A model generated the notes under the pieces. The model saw only the letters and a program-made list of their open reading frames with translations, made no database searches and was not told the origin of the DNA. Below are positions 1 through 6,569 of a stretch of DNA of 15,207 nt, one piece after another; positions within the stretch are counted from its first letter, which is position 1, and every line of letters begins with the position of its first letter. Made by a program: the position numbers and the translations under genes. The DNA is taken from the NCBI GenBank assembly GCA_019420465.1, contig JAHZHB010000032.1, forward strand, positions 1-15,207. The letters run 5' to 3'. Source of the DNA: Lachnospiraceae bacterium (lineage in GTDB: Bacteria; Bacillota; Clostridia; Lachnospirales; Lachnospiraceae).

Positions 1-572
1 TTTTTGGTCAGTTCCCGGCATACCGTCAGTCTGCGCTCACCCAGGGTTTCGTACAGCTCCTTTAGCGTACGGAGCAGACGGTGCGGTGCCTCATACATCA
101 CGATCGTTCTGGTCTCGTTTTTCAGTTCTTCCAGTATCTTCTGTTTTTCTTTTTTATCCGAAGGCAGAAAGGCCTCAAAGGCAAACCGCCGTGTGGAAAG
201 ACCGGACATTGTCAGTGCCGTGATACAGGCTGCAGGTCCAGGCACACTCGATACCGGCACCCCGGCCTCGATACACATTTTTACCAGTTCTTCTCCCGGA
301 TCAGAGATTCCCGGTGTTCCGGCATCCGTGATCAGTGCGATCGTCATCCCACCCAGCATTTTTTCCACCAACTGGCGGCCTTTTTCGATCTTGTTGTATT
401 CATGGTAGCTCGTCATCGGCGTTCTGATCTCAAAATGATTCAGAAGACGGATACTGTTTCTCGTATCCTCTGCAGCGATCAGATCCGCTTCCTTTAATAT
501 CCGCACCACCCGAAAGGTCATATCTTCCAGATTACCGATGGGCGTCGCACACAAATACAGTTTTCCTGCCAT
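1..572 (-). CDS. rsmI: 16S rRNA (cytidine1402-2'-O)-methyltransferase RsmI, 3' end beyond window
   Basis: The reading frame starts at 572 and is still open at base 1, giving 190 N-terminal residues; the family is usually about 280 long, so roughly one third is missing past the window edge. RsmI uses SAM to 2'-O-methylate C1402 in the decoding centre of 16S rRNA. Visible family motifs are the N-terminal LYLCATPIGNLEDMT, AEDTRNS, the ITDAGTPGISDPGEEL block and VPGPAACITALTMSG, which are tetrapyrrole-methylase-fold signatures of this family. The start codon lies one base after the stop of the upstream methyltransferase gene (TAA-T-ATG) behind AGAGG, so the two genes are probably translationally coupled. 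In Bacillus, yabB, yazA and rsmI (yabC) are also adjacent. Identification is firm. Confidence 0.95.
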   Translation of the reverse strand, partial: MAGKLYLCATPIGNLEDMTFRVVRILKEADLIAAEDTRNSIRLLNHFEIRTPMTSYHEYNKIEKGRQLVEKMLGGMTIALITDAGTPGISDPGEELVKMCIEAGVPVSSVPGPAACITALTMSGLSTRRFAFEAFLPSDKKEKQKILEELKNETRTIVMYEAPHRLLRTLKELYETLGERRLTVCRELTK

Positions 573-573
573 A

Positions 574-1392
574 TTACCTCTTCTCTTCTTCCTGGCCGCT
601 CTGCTGACCGGCTACACTGTTTCGTACTGTGACCTTTGGCCCCGCTCCCGGCTGCCAGTCTGTGCCGTAGATCTCATGGATATCCCGGCTGTACTGTCCT
701 GGCGCATCGTATACGATCAGCGGCTTTTCCACCGTGATCCGCGGTTTTCCACCCTTCAAAGCTTCGATCAGCACCATATTGGGTTCTTTATCCACAAACG
801 GATATACCAGCTGCATCCGCTTTGGCTCCAGCCCATATTTCATCAGTACACCCATGATCTCTGCCAGCCGAAACGGCCGGTGTACCATATACATCCTGCC
901 CTGCGGTTTTAACAGGGCTGCCGTCTGGCCTACGATATCCTCCAGTGTACACAAAACCTCGTGACGTGCGATCGTTTTTGCCTCCGAACCATTTTGAAGC
1001 CCGTGCCCGCCCGTCATATACGGCGGATTACAGGTAACTACAGAAAAAGAGGCTGCCCCAAAGGTATTCACAGCCTCCTTCACATCTCCCTGTACGATCT
1101 TAACACAATCCTCCAGATGATTCAGTACAACACTCCGTCTGGCTGTATCCACACTGCGGCTCTGTATTTCCAGACCGACAAATCGCTCTCCCGCAGTTTT
1201 GGCCTTTAAAAGGATCGGGATCACACCGGACCCTGTACACAGATCCAGCACACTTTCCCCCTTTTTGACTCTGGCAAACCACGAAAGCAGCACAGCATCG
1301 ATCCCGTAACAGAAATCCTTAGTCTGCTGGATCAGATAATAGCCGTTTTGCAGATCATCCAGGCGCTCACCTTCGTTCAGTGTTATTTCCAT
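574..1392 (-). CDS. tRNA1(Val) adenine-N6 methyltransferase-like protein (YabB/TrmN6 family)
   Basis: This 272-residue protein is a class I SAM-dependent methyltransferase. A typical substrate-side motif, GIDAVLLS, lies at residues 30-37. The SAM-binding loop DLCTGSGVIPILL starts at residue 50, an acidic ribose-binding position follows at E75 (GLEIQ), and the adenine-N6 catalytic tetrapeptide NPPY is at 122-125. The E. coli relative TrmN6 (YfiC) methylates A37 of tRNA1(Val); the substrate in Clostridia is inferred, not seen. The C-terminal tail after about residue 245 is polar and probably disordered. AGAGGA lies 9 bases before the ATG. Position between ricT and rsmI matches yabB of Bacillus. 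The family is clear; the exact RNA substrate is uncertain. Confidence 0.88.
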   Translation of the reverse strand: MEITLNEGERLDDLQNGYYLIQQTKDFCYGIDAVLLSWFARVKKGESVLDLCTGSGVIPILLKAKTAGERFVGLEIQSRSVDTARRSVVLNHLEDCVKIVQGDVKEAVNTFGAASFSVVTCNPPYMTGGHGLQNGSEAKTIARHEVLCTLEDIVGQTAALLKPQGRMYMVHRPFRLAEIMGVLMKYGLEPKRMQLVYPFVDKEPNMVLIEALKGGKPRITVEKPLIVYDAPGQYSRDIHEIYGTDWQPGAGPKVTVRNSVAGQQSGQEEEKR

Positions 1393-1421
1393 ATTCTTAT
1401 ATCCTCTGCAGTCTACAGGTA

Positions 1422-2300
1422 TCAGCTTTCCTTTTCAAGCTTTGCCAGTGCTTTGGCTTCCTCAGCGGAAACCCTGACCTTTTTGTGGCGCGGCTTGAAT
1501 TTCAGATCTTCTGCTTTAAATTCCTGAATCTCCTTTTCATCGTTGACATCCACCAGAACCTTGACCAGCTGGCGCAATACATTGACACTGCTGACCTCAC
1601 CTTTCAGTCCGTCCGGTGTTGTCACATAATCACCGATCGCCGGAAGCTTTTTATTCAGGTATTCATACGTCTCCTGCTCGTTTTTCAAACAGCACATCAG
1701 TCGGCCGCAGACCCCTGAGATCTTTGTCGGATTTAAGGACAGATTCTGTTCCTTTGCCATCTTAATCGATACCGGTGCAAACTCGGAAAGGAACGTATGG
1801 CAGCAAAGCGGCCGGCCGCAGATACCGATACCTCCGAGGATCTTTGTCTCATCTCTGACACCGATCTGGCGAAGCTCGATACGTGTCTTGAACACGGCAG
1901 CCAGATCCTTGACCAGCTCACGGAAATCGATACGTCCGTCAGCGGTAAAATAAAACAGGACTTTATTATTATCAAACGTGTATTCCGCTTCGATCAGTTT
2001 CATCTCAAGATGATGTTCCCTGATCTTTTTCAGGCAGATCTGAAACGCATCTTTTTCTTTTTTTCTGTTGTTTTCTTCTCTCGCATCATCCTTTGGTGTG
2101 GCAATGCGGATCACACTCTTTAACGGCTGAATGACCTTTTCCTCGCTGATCTCTCTTGGTCCGAGCACAACGAAACCGTATTCAATGCCGCGGGCTGTTT
2201 CCACGATGACATGGTCACCCTCACATACCGGATAATCCTTCGGATCAAAATAATAGATTTTTCCGACATGACGGAAACGCACACCGATTACTTTTATCAT
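1422..2300 (-). CDS. ricT: PSP1-domain regulator RicT (YaaT)
   Basis: This 292-residue protein belongs to the PSP1/YaaT family. In Bacillus, RicT forms a complex with RicA and RicF that carries iron-sulfur clusters, acts with RNase Y in mRNA processing, and influences sporulation and competence. The diagnostic cysteine groups are present: CGRPLCC (C161, C166, C167) and CGRLMCC (C198, C203, C204), with the conserved ISGVCGRLMCC context. The N-terminal part IGVRFRHVGKIYYFDP and the segment around CEGDHVIVETARGIEYG are also typical. The C-terminal tail (about residue 260 on) is charged, lysine-rich and variable in the family. AAGGAG lies 10 bases before the ATG. The gene sits 57 bases after holB, as in Bacillus (holB-yaaT). 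No ricA or ricF is visible in this window. Confidence 0.92.
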   Translation of the reverse strand: MIKVIGVRFRHVGKIYYFDPKDYPVCEGDHVIVETARGIEYGFVVLGPREISEEKVIQPLKSVIRIATPKDDAREENNRKKEKDAFQICLKKIREHHLEMKLIEAEYTFDNNKVLFYFTADGRIDFRELVKDLAAVFKTRIELRQIGVRDETKILGGIGICGRPLCCHTFLSEFAPVSIKMAKEQNLSLNPTKISGVCGRLMCCLKNEQETYEYLNKKLPAIGDYVTTPDGLKGEVSSVNVLRQLVKVLVDVNDEKEIQEFKAEDLKFKPRHKKVRVSAEEAKALAKLEKES

Positions 2301-2357
2301 AGTTTAACTGCTCCTTATCTGTTACTGCCTGTATATACAACACCGGACAGTTTTTCT

Positions 2358-3347
2358 TTAATTTTCCCGGATCGTCAGAAACAGAAGCTCCAGTGTAAGC
2401 TCAAAGTTTACATTGGCTTTCAGTCTCGTTCTCACCTTGTCGATCGCTGCCAGGATCTGTTCGAGTCCTTCATAGGAGCTCTGGCTGGCACGCTTTTTGA
2501 TCATATCCAGCTGTCGTCTGAACACCAGCTTATCTACCTCTGCTGTTGCCTTAAACATCAGTACATCCCTAAACCACATCGTAAAAAGCTCCAGATACTC
2601 ATCGATCTCGGCTTTTTCCTCCGTCAGACGCTTCACACAGTCTGTCACCTGCACCATCGGCATATGATAGGATTTGGACAGCATCTCCACACAGGTATCC
2701 ACCCTCGTATGGAACACACCTGTTGAAGCGATCTCTTTGGCCCTGCCGATATTGCCCTGTGCATAGGCGGCATCAAGCTCCGCATAATAATCCGGCACGT
2801 CGCAGGTATCCATCAGGTATTTTTTGACATTTGACTCGCTGACAAGCCGCATCGCCAGATGTACACAACGGGAACGGATCGTAGGCAGAAGCATATCCAC
2901 ATTGTCTGTCAGAAGAAATATCTTGGCATACTGCGGCAGATCCTCCAGCGTCTTTAACAGGGCATTCTGCGCCTGCACGGTCATTTTTTCCGCATCCGGC
3001 ACGATATAGATCTTGTACGGACTGCATTCCGGCCGGATCAGGATATCATCCACCAGCTGTGCACGGATCTCATCGATACCGATACTCGCCGGCTTTTCAT
3101 GTGTCACGGTAATGATATCCGGATGATTCCTCGTCTCTGCTTTTCTGCAGGAAGGACAGTCAAGACACGGCTCGATCCCGTGTTTCTCACACTGCAGTGT
3201 CATGGCCAGAATCCCCGAAAGCAGTCTCTTTCCTGTACCGCTCTCCCCGTAAAATATATATGTCTGCGCAACTTTATCTGTTTTTATGATCTGCTGTAAA
3301 TACGCTACAACTTCTTCAAGACCAATCACACTGTCAAATCCCGGCAT
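2358..3347 (-). CDS. holB: DNA polymerase III delta' subunit
   Basis: This 329-residue AAA+ protein is the delta' component of the clamp loader that places the beta sliding clamp on primed DNA. A Walker A-like loop GESGTGKR spans residues 34-41, with Arg in place of the usual Ser/Thr after Lys. A zinc module is formed by C53, C61, C64 and C67. The segment DAEKMTVQAQNALLKTLEDLP (119-138) and the TIRSRC motif (156-161), which carries the SRC arginine used in trans by neighbouring clamp-loader subunits, are typical of delta'. AGGAGG lies 5 bases before the ATG; another ATG overlaps this SD but is out of frame. It follows the guanylate-kinase-like gene by 51 bases and precedes ricT, as in the Bacillus cluster. 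Confidence 0.93.
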   Translation of the reverse strand: MPGFDSVIGLEEVVAYLQQIIKTDKVAQTYIFYGESGTGKRLLSGILAMTLQCEKHGIEPCLDCPSCRKAETRNHPDIITVTHEKPASIGIDEIRAQLVDDILIRPECSPYKIYIVPDAEKMTVQAQNALLKTLEDLPQYAKIFLLTDNVDMLLPTIRSRCVHLAMRLVSESNVKKYLMDTCDVPDYYAELDAAYAQGNIGRAKEIASTGVFHTRVDTCVEMLSKSYHMPMVQVTDCVKRLTEEKAEIDEYLELFTMWFRDVLMFKATAEVDKLVFRRQLDMIKKRASQSSYEGLEQILAAIDKVRTRLKANVNFELTLELLFLTIREN

Positions 3348-3379
3348 GGCATCCTCCTGTATCTTCTATAAACGCAATA

Positions 3380-3408
3380 TAAACGATAAGCAAAAAGCCT
3401 ATCGTTTA
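3380..3408 (-). repeat. intercistronic hairpin across the kinase-like stop codon
   Basis: TAAACGATA (3380-3388) and TATCGTTTA (3400-3408) form a perfect 9-bp inverted repeat with an 11-base spacer, inside which GC/GC can add two more pairs around a five-base loop. The stop codon of the upstream gene (3399-3401) is part of the stem. No T-run follows on the minus strand, so it is not a standard terminator. An mRNA processing site or 3'-end stabiliser between the kinase-like gene and holB is possible, but that is inference. Confidence 0.6.
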
Positions 3409-3998
3409 CAGTATACCATAGTTTTTATCGTATTTTCAATCTCTGCCAGACATTCATCTAAATTCACATTTGCATACCGTCTGGTAATCCCGGATTCTTC
3501 CAGCTTTTCTTCTGAAAAATCCTCACTGTCTGCCAGAAAACGGCGGCAGAGCTCTGCATACCGGGGTGTCTTCTGCTTTCTTTCTCTTGTCAGTGCACGA
3601 TTAAGGCGCTCGCCGTCCTCAACCTCAATATACAGCGGTACCATAACCTCACGACCGAAGTACGCCACCATCTTCTGATAGGACTCCAGGGTTCCGATTC
3701 CCAGATAATCCCGCTCACGCAGCTCGATCTGACCGTCGTCTGCCGTAAAATAATGCCAGATACCGTGCACCGTATCATACGAACGCAGTTCTATCAGACG
3801 ATGTGCTTCTTTCAGTTCTTCAAGCTTTTTTTCATCCGTAAAATAATATTCCCGGCCATTCTGTTCGCCTTCACGGACAGGTCTTGTCGTATATAAAACA
3901 ATACGGGAAAGGCAAAGCTCCTCATCTTCCAGAAGCCGCTGGTAAACCGTATCCTTACCCGAAGCACTCTTTCCCATCAGATAAAATATATGATGCAT
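3399..3998 (-). CDS. divergent guanylate kinase-like P-loop protein
   Basis: This protein has 199 residues with the ATG at 3998. A GTG three codons upstream also opens the frame, but it sits only 2 bases from the AGAGG ribosome binding site, whereas the ATG is 11 bases away and is preferred. The P-loop is GKSASGKDT (residues 9-17), with Asp where Gmk has Gly/Ser/Thr. YTTRPVREGEQNGREYYF (36-53) matches the GMP-binding TTR-x-PR-x-GE-x-x-G-x-x-Y-x-F block of guanylate kinase. The lid and C-terminal half (LTRERKQKTPRYAELCRRF) are diverged and carry extra charged residues. True Gmk is usually encoded elsewhere near rpoZ, so this may be a paralogue with another (d)NMP substrate or a regulatory role. 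It occupies the position of tmk in the Bacillus holB cluster. The fold is clear; the substrate is unknown. Confidence 0.75.
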   Translation of the reverse strand: MHHIFYLMGKSASGKDTVYQRLLEDEELCLSRIVLYTTRPVREGEQNGREYYFTDEKKLEELKEAHRLIELRSYDTVHGIWHYFTADDGQIELRERDYLGIGTLESYQKMVAYFGREVMVPLYIEVEDGERLNRALTRERKQKTPRYAELCRRFLADSEDFSEEKLEESGITRRYANVNLDECLAEIENTIKTMVYCKR

Positions 3999-4013
3999 AA
4001 CAGACACTACCTC

Positions 4014-4703
4014 TCAGACTTTAAATCTGTAACCCACACCCCAGATGGTCTCGATATACTGCGGTTTGGATGTATTAAATTCGATCTTTTCACGGATCTT
4101 TTTGATATGCACGGTCACCGTGGCGATATCCCCGATAGATTCCATATCCCAGATCTTGGAAAACAGCTCATCCTTTGTGAATACGCGGTTCGGGTTCTGT
4201 GCCAGAAAGGTCAGAAGATCAAATTCTTTTGTTGTAAACTGCTTTTCCTCTCCGTTGACCCAGACGCGGCGGGCCGTCTTGTCGATCTTGATCCCGCGGA
4301 TCTCGATGATATCGTTTTCCGGCATATTGCTGCCGATCAGCCGTTCATAGCGGGACAGATGCGCTTTAACACGGGCCACCATCTCGCTCGGGCTGAATGG
4401 CTTTGTCATATAATCGTCTGCACCAAGCCCCAGACCACGGATCTTGTCAATGTCGTCCTTTTTGGCCGATACCATGATCACCGGGGTATTTTTTACCTTG
4501 CGGATCTCACGGCAGATTTCAAATCCATCCATCCCCGGCAGCATCAGATCCAGAATAAACAGATTGAAATCGCCCTCCAGTGCCTTCTTCAGTCCGGTAT
4601 CCCCTCTGTTTTCAATCTCTACGGAAAATCCGGAAAGCTCCAGATAATCCTTTTCGAGCTCAGCAATCGCCTCTTCATCTTCTATGATCAATATTTTATT
4701 CAT
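4014..4703 (-). CDS. OmpR/PhoB-family response regulator
   Basis: This is a DNA-binding response regulator of 229 residues from the ATG at 4703. A second ATG at 4709 adds two residues but is only 3 bases from AGGAGG; 4703 has a 9-base spacing and gives the typical MNKILIIEDE start. The receiver domain carries the acidic pair E8/D9, phospho-acceptor D52 in LFILDLMLPGMDG, Ser in the switch position (MVSAKK) and the conserved Lys in MTKPF. The C-terminal winged helix includes TTKEFDLLTFLAQNPNRVFTKDEL and TVTVHIKKIREKIE ending in TIWGVGYRF. Its start overlaps the end of the kinase gene by 8 bases (ATGAATAA), so the pair is translationally coupled. The target genes and stimulus cannot be read from the sequence. 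Confidence 0.94.
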   Translation of the reverse strand: MNKILIIEDEEAIAELEKDYLELSGFSVEIENRGDTGLKKALEGDFNLFILDLMLPGMDGFEICREIRKVKNTPVIMVSAKKDDIDKIRGLGLGADDYMTKPFSPSEMVARVKAHLSRYERLIGSNMPENDIIEIRGIKIDKTARRVWVNGEEKQFTTKEFDLLTFLAQNPNRVFTKDELFSKIWDMESIGDIATVTVHIKKIREKIEFNTSKPQYIETIWGVGYRFKV

Positions 4704-6201
4704 GTTCATTTACCTCCTGATATTTGCGGATAACGAAACAGATCGTTGTTCCTTCTCCTTCTACACTGGTAGCCCATACCTTGCCACCATGATCTTCAAG
4801 TATCTTTTTCACTATGGAAAGTCCGATACCGCTGCCTCCCTTGGCCGAATTACGGGAAGCATCCGTACGGTAGAACCGTTCAAAGATATACGGTACATTC
4901 TTGGCCTCGATGCCTTTTCCGTTATCTTCGATCTCGACCTGGATAAAATCACCGACATCCTTCAGACGGATCTGGATCATTCCCTGCTCTTTGTCCATAT
5001 ATTTGATGGAATTGCTGATGATGTTGTTGATCACACGTTTTAACTGCTCCACATCCGCAATAATCATCACATCCGGTGTCACACGATTGTCATAGACAAG
5101 CTCCATCCCCCGTTCTTCGAGCTCCATCGAAAGCTCTTCCACACAGTCATCAAAATAATCGACCACATGTACCTTGCTGAACGTATACGGAATGCGGTTT
5201 GTATCGATCTTGGAATAAAACGTCAGCTCATTGATCAGCCGGTCCATATCGTTGGCCTTGGTATAGATCGTACGGATATAGCGGTCCATCTTTTCCGGTG
5301 TATCTGCCACACCGTCCATGATACCCTCGACATAGCCCTTGACCGCTGTGATCGGAGTTTTCAGATCATGGGAAATATTACTGATCAGTGCCTTGCTTTC
5401 CTGATCAAAGCTCAGCTTTTCTTCTGTCGTTGCTTTCAGACGACGGCGCATATCCTCAAAATCCTCACACAGATCATTGAGTTCCTCTACGTCACAGCCT
5501 TCCACCGTAAAATCAAGATTGCCGTTTTTGATATTGTTGGTCGCTTCTTTCAGCTGCTTTAACGGTACCTTGATACTGTTGTAGATCCAGAACAGAAGTC
5601 CCATACCCGTCAGAGCCAGCACCAGTACGGCGATCAGCAGAAGATCAACGATCATCGATTTGATATGCGGTGCCAGCGCAGTGGAACTTGTGACCAGAAA
5701 CAGACTGCCTTTCTGATGGCTGTCTGTTCTGAAATCGATCTGCTTTAACAGTACCTGCACATCTCCACCCAGATACACACCGTTGTGCTCATCATCCTCA
5801 ATGCCCTTGTATTTCGGAAGCTCCTCCAGAATGCTTTCGCAGTTGTTAAACAGCCCATCCTCCAGACCGGAATACACGATGGTATCGTCCACCCTGAGGA
5901 TCAGTGCCGAATAGCGGCTCTTTAATTCTGTATTGACTTCTTCCAGATATGAGGTGTCCAGTACCTGGTCATCGTCTGTTTTCAGCTGCTTTGTCAGCTC
6001 CTCCACGTAGGAATTTGTCATGTTGCTGATCAGATTGACATTGTCCGACAGATTGTCATAGGTCACCTCCAGACCAAACGTCTTTCCGAGAGCATACATC
6101 TGATATTTAGAAAAACCGAACACGGCTGTACTGATCAGAAGAAGTGGAAACACAAGTAACAGTACAAAAGCCATGATCAGCCTTGTTTTCAACTTTTTCA
6201 A
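4696..6201 (-). CDS. membrane sensor histidine kinase
   Basis: This 501-residue partner kinase of the response regulator has TM1 at about 8-30, an extracytoplasmic sensor region of about 150 residues (31-182), TM2 at about 184-207, then a HAMP linker (about 208-260). The HisKA dimerisation helix has phospho-accepting H278 in SNISHDLKTPITAVKGY. The ATPase domain has the N box (IINNIISNSIKYM, 390-402), G1 (DNGKG, 426-430), F box (IFERFYR, 439-445) and G2 (GGSGIGLSIV, 455-464). The start is TTG at 6201: GGAGG lies 8 bases upstream, and the first ATG (codon 10) falls inside TM1 with no SD. Overall layout resembles PhoR/VanS-type kinases, but the sensor region is not recognised and the ligand is unknown. 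It is the first gene of the operon that runs to rsmI. Confidence 0.94.
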   Translation of the reverse strand: MKKLKTRLIMAFVLLLVFPLLLISTAVFGFSKYQMYALGKTFGLEVTYDNLSDNVNLISNMTNSYVEELTKQLKTDDDQVLDTSYLEEVNTELKSRYSALILRVDDTIVYSGLEDGLFNNCESILEELPKYKGIEDDEHNGVYLGGDVQVLLKQIDFRTDSHQKGSLFLVTSSTALAPHIKSMIVDLLLIAVLVLALTGMGLLFWIYNSIKVPLKQLKEATNNIKNGNLDFTVEGCDVEELNDLCEDFEDMRRRLKATTEEKLSFDQESKALISNISHDLKTPITAVKGYVEGIMDGVADTPEKMDRYIRTIYTKANDMDRLINELTFYSKIDTNRIPYTFSKVHVVDYFDDCVEELSMELEERGMELVYDNRVTPDVMIIADVEQLKRVINNIISNSIKYMDKEQGMIQIRLKDVGDFIQVEIEDNGKGIEAKNVPYIFERFYRTDASRNSAKGGSGIGLSIVKKILEDHGGKVWATSVEGEGTTICFVIRKYQEVNEHE

Positions 6202-6229
6202 GTCCGTTTCCTCCCGTTATGATTGTCCT

Positions 6230-6258
6230 ATTATAGCATAAGGACTTCCAACAAAACC
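6230..6258 (-). promoter_or_regulatory. extended -10 promoter for the kinase-holB-rsmI operon
   Basis: On the minus strand TATAAT (6230-6235) is preceded by TG one base upstream (TGCTATAAT), an extended -10 element. The -35 position at 17-base spacing (6253-6258) reads GGTTTT and is poor, which is common for extended -10 promoters. It would give a leader of about 20 bases before the TTG start at 6201. Confidence 0.65.
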
Positions 6259-6320
6259 GTTCTTTTTTATAAATCTTTTGTGAAAATACTCTAAATCGTA
6301 CATTTCCTTATATTTGTCTA

Positions 6321-6349
6321 TTGACGCTGCTTATAAAAGGAAGTATAGT
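6321..6349 (+). promoter_or_regulatory. sigma-A promoter of metK
   Basis: TTGACG (6321-6326), a 17-base spacer and TATAGT (6344-6349) match the housekeeping consensus. Transcription should start near 6356, just ahead of the riboswitch. Confidence 0.8.
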
Positions 6350-6369
6350 TGACTACAGCAAGAAAGAAG

Positions 6370-6474
6370 TTCTCTTATTCAGAGTGGTGGAGATACATAG
6401 GATCGATGAAACCACGGCAACCCCTGCCAGACAGGAAGGTGCCAGCCTGAGCGATATTTCGAACAATAAGGGGA
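6370..6474 (+). ncRNA. SAM-I (S-box) riboswitch aptamer
   Basis: All S-box landmarks are present. The closing P1 helix is 6370-6379 with 6465-6474, ten pairs including three G-U. P2 pairs GTGGT (6384-6388) with ACCAC (6411-6415), and the kink-turn GATGAAACC motif and the conserved CGGCAACC follow. P3 pairs CCTG (6423-6426) with CAGG (6432-6435), followed by the conserved AAGGTGCC. P4 pairs CGA (6452-6454) with TCG (6459-6461), and GAAC precedes the P1 3' strand. It senses SAM, the product of the downstream metK. P1 formation when SAM is bound should free the terminator at 6498-6528. Confidence 0.96.
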
Positions 6475-6510
6475 GTTGACATACACGCTTGTTATGTTAG
6501 GTCCGCTTAT
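6466..6510 (+). promoter_or_regulatory. predicted S-box antiterminator
   Basis: Without SAM, the P1 3' strand can pair with the terminator 5' region: ATAAG (6466-6470) with CTTAT (6506-6510), GGA (6472-6474) with TCC (6502-6504), and ACATA (6479-6483) with TATGT (6493-6497). It competes with both P1 and the terminator, as expected for a transcriptional OFF switch. The pairing was worked out by eye. Confidence 0.65.
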
Positions 6511-6528
6511 CGGTGGACTTATTTTTTT
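6498..6528 (+). terminator. riboswitch-controlled intrinsic terminator before metK
   Basis: TAGGTCCGC (6498-6506) pairs with GTGGACTTA (6513-6521) around a 6-base loop (nine pairs, two of them G-U), directly followed by seven T (6522-6528). It lies between the S-box aptamer and the metK start. Confidence 0.9.
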
Positions 6529-6569
6529 GTGCATATATCTATCAACGTATTACGAAAAGGAGAAAACAG

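Noticed and set aside
2301..2357. Hairpin ACTGTC..GGCAGT between holB and ricT
   Set aside because: Six pairs including a G-U around a 16-base loop and no T-run; likely chance.
6513..6569. Upstream GTG extension of metK by 19 codons
   Set aside because: It begins inside the riboswitch terminator stem, has no SD and is not part of the MetK family sequence; the ATG at 6570 has AAGGAG at 7 bases.
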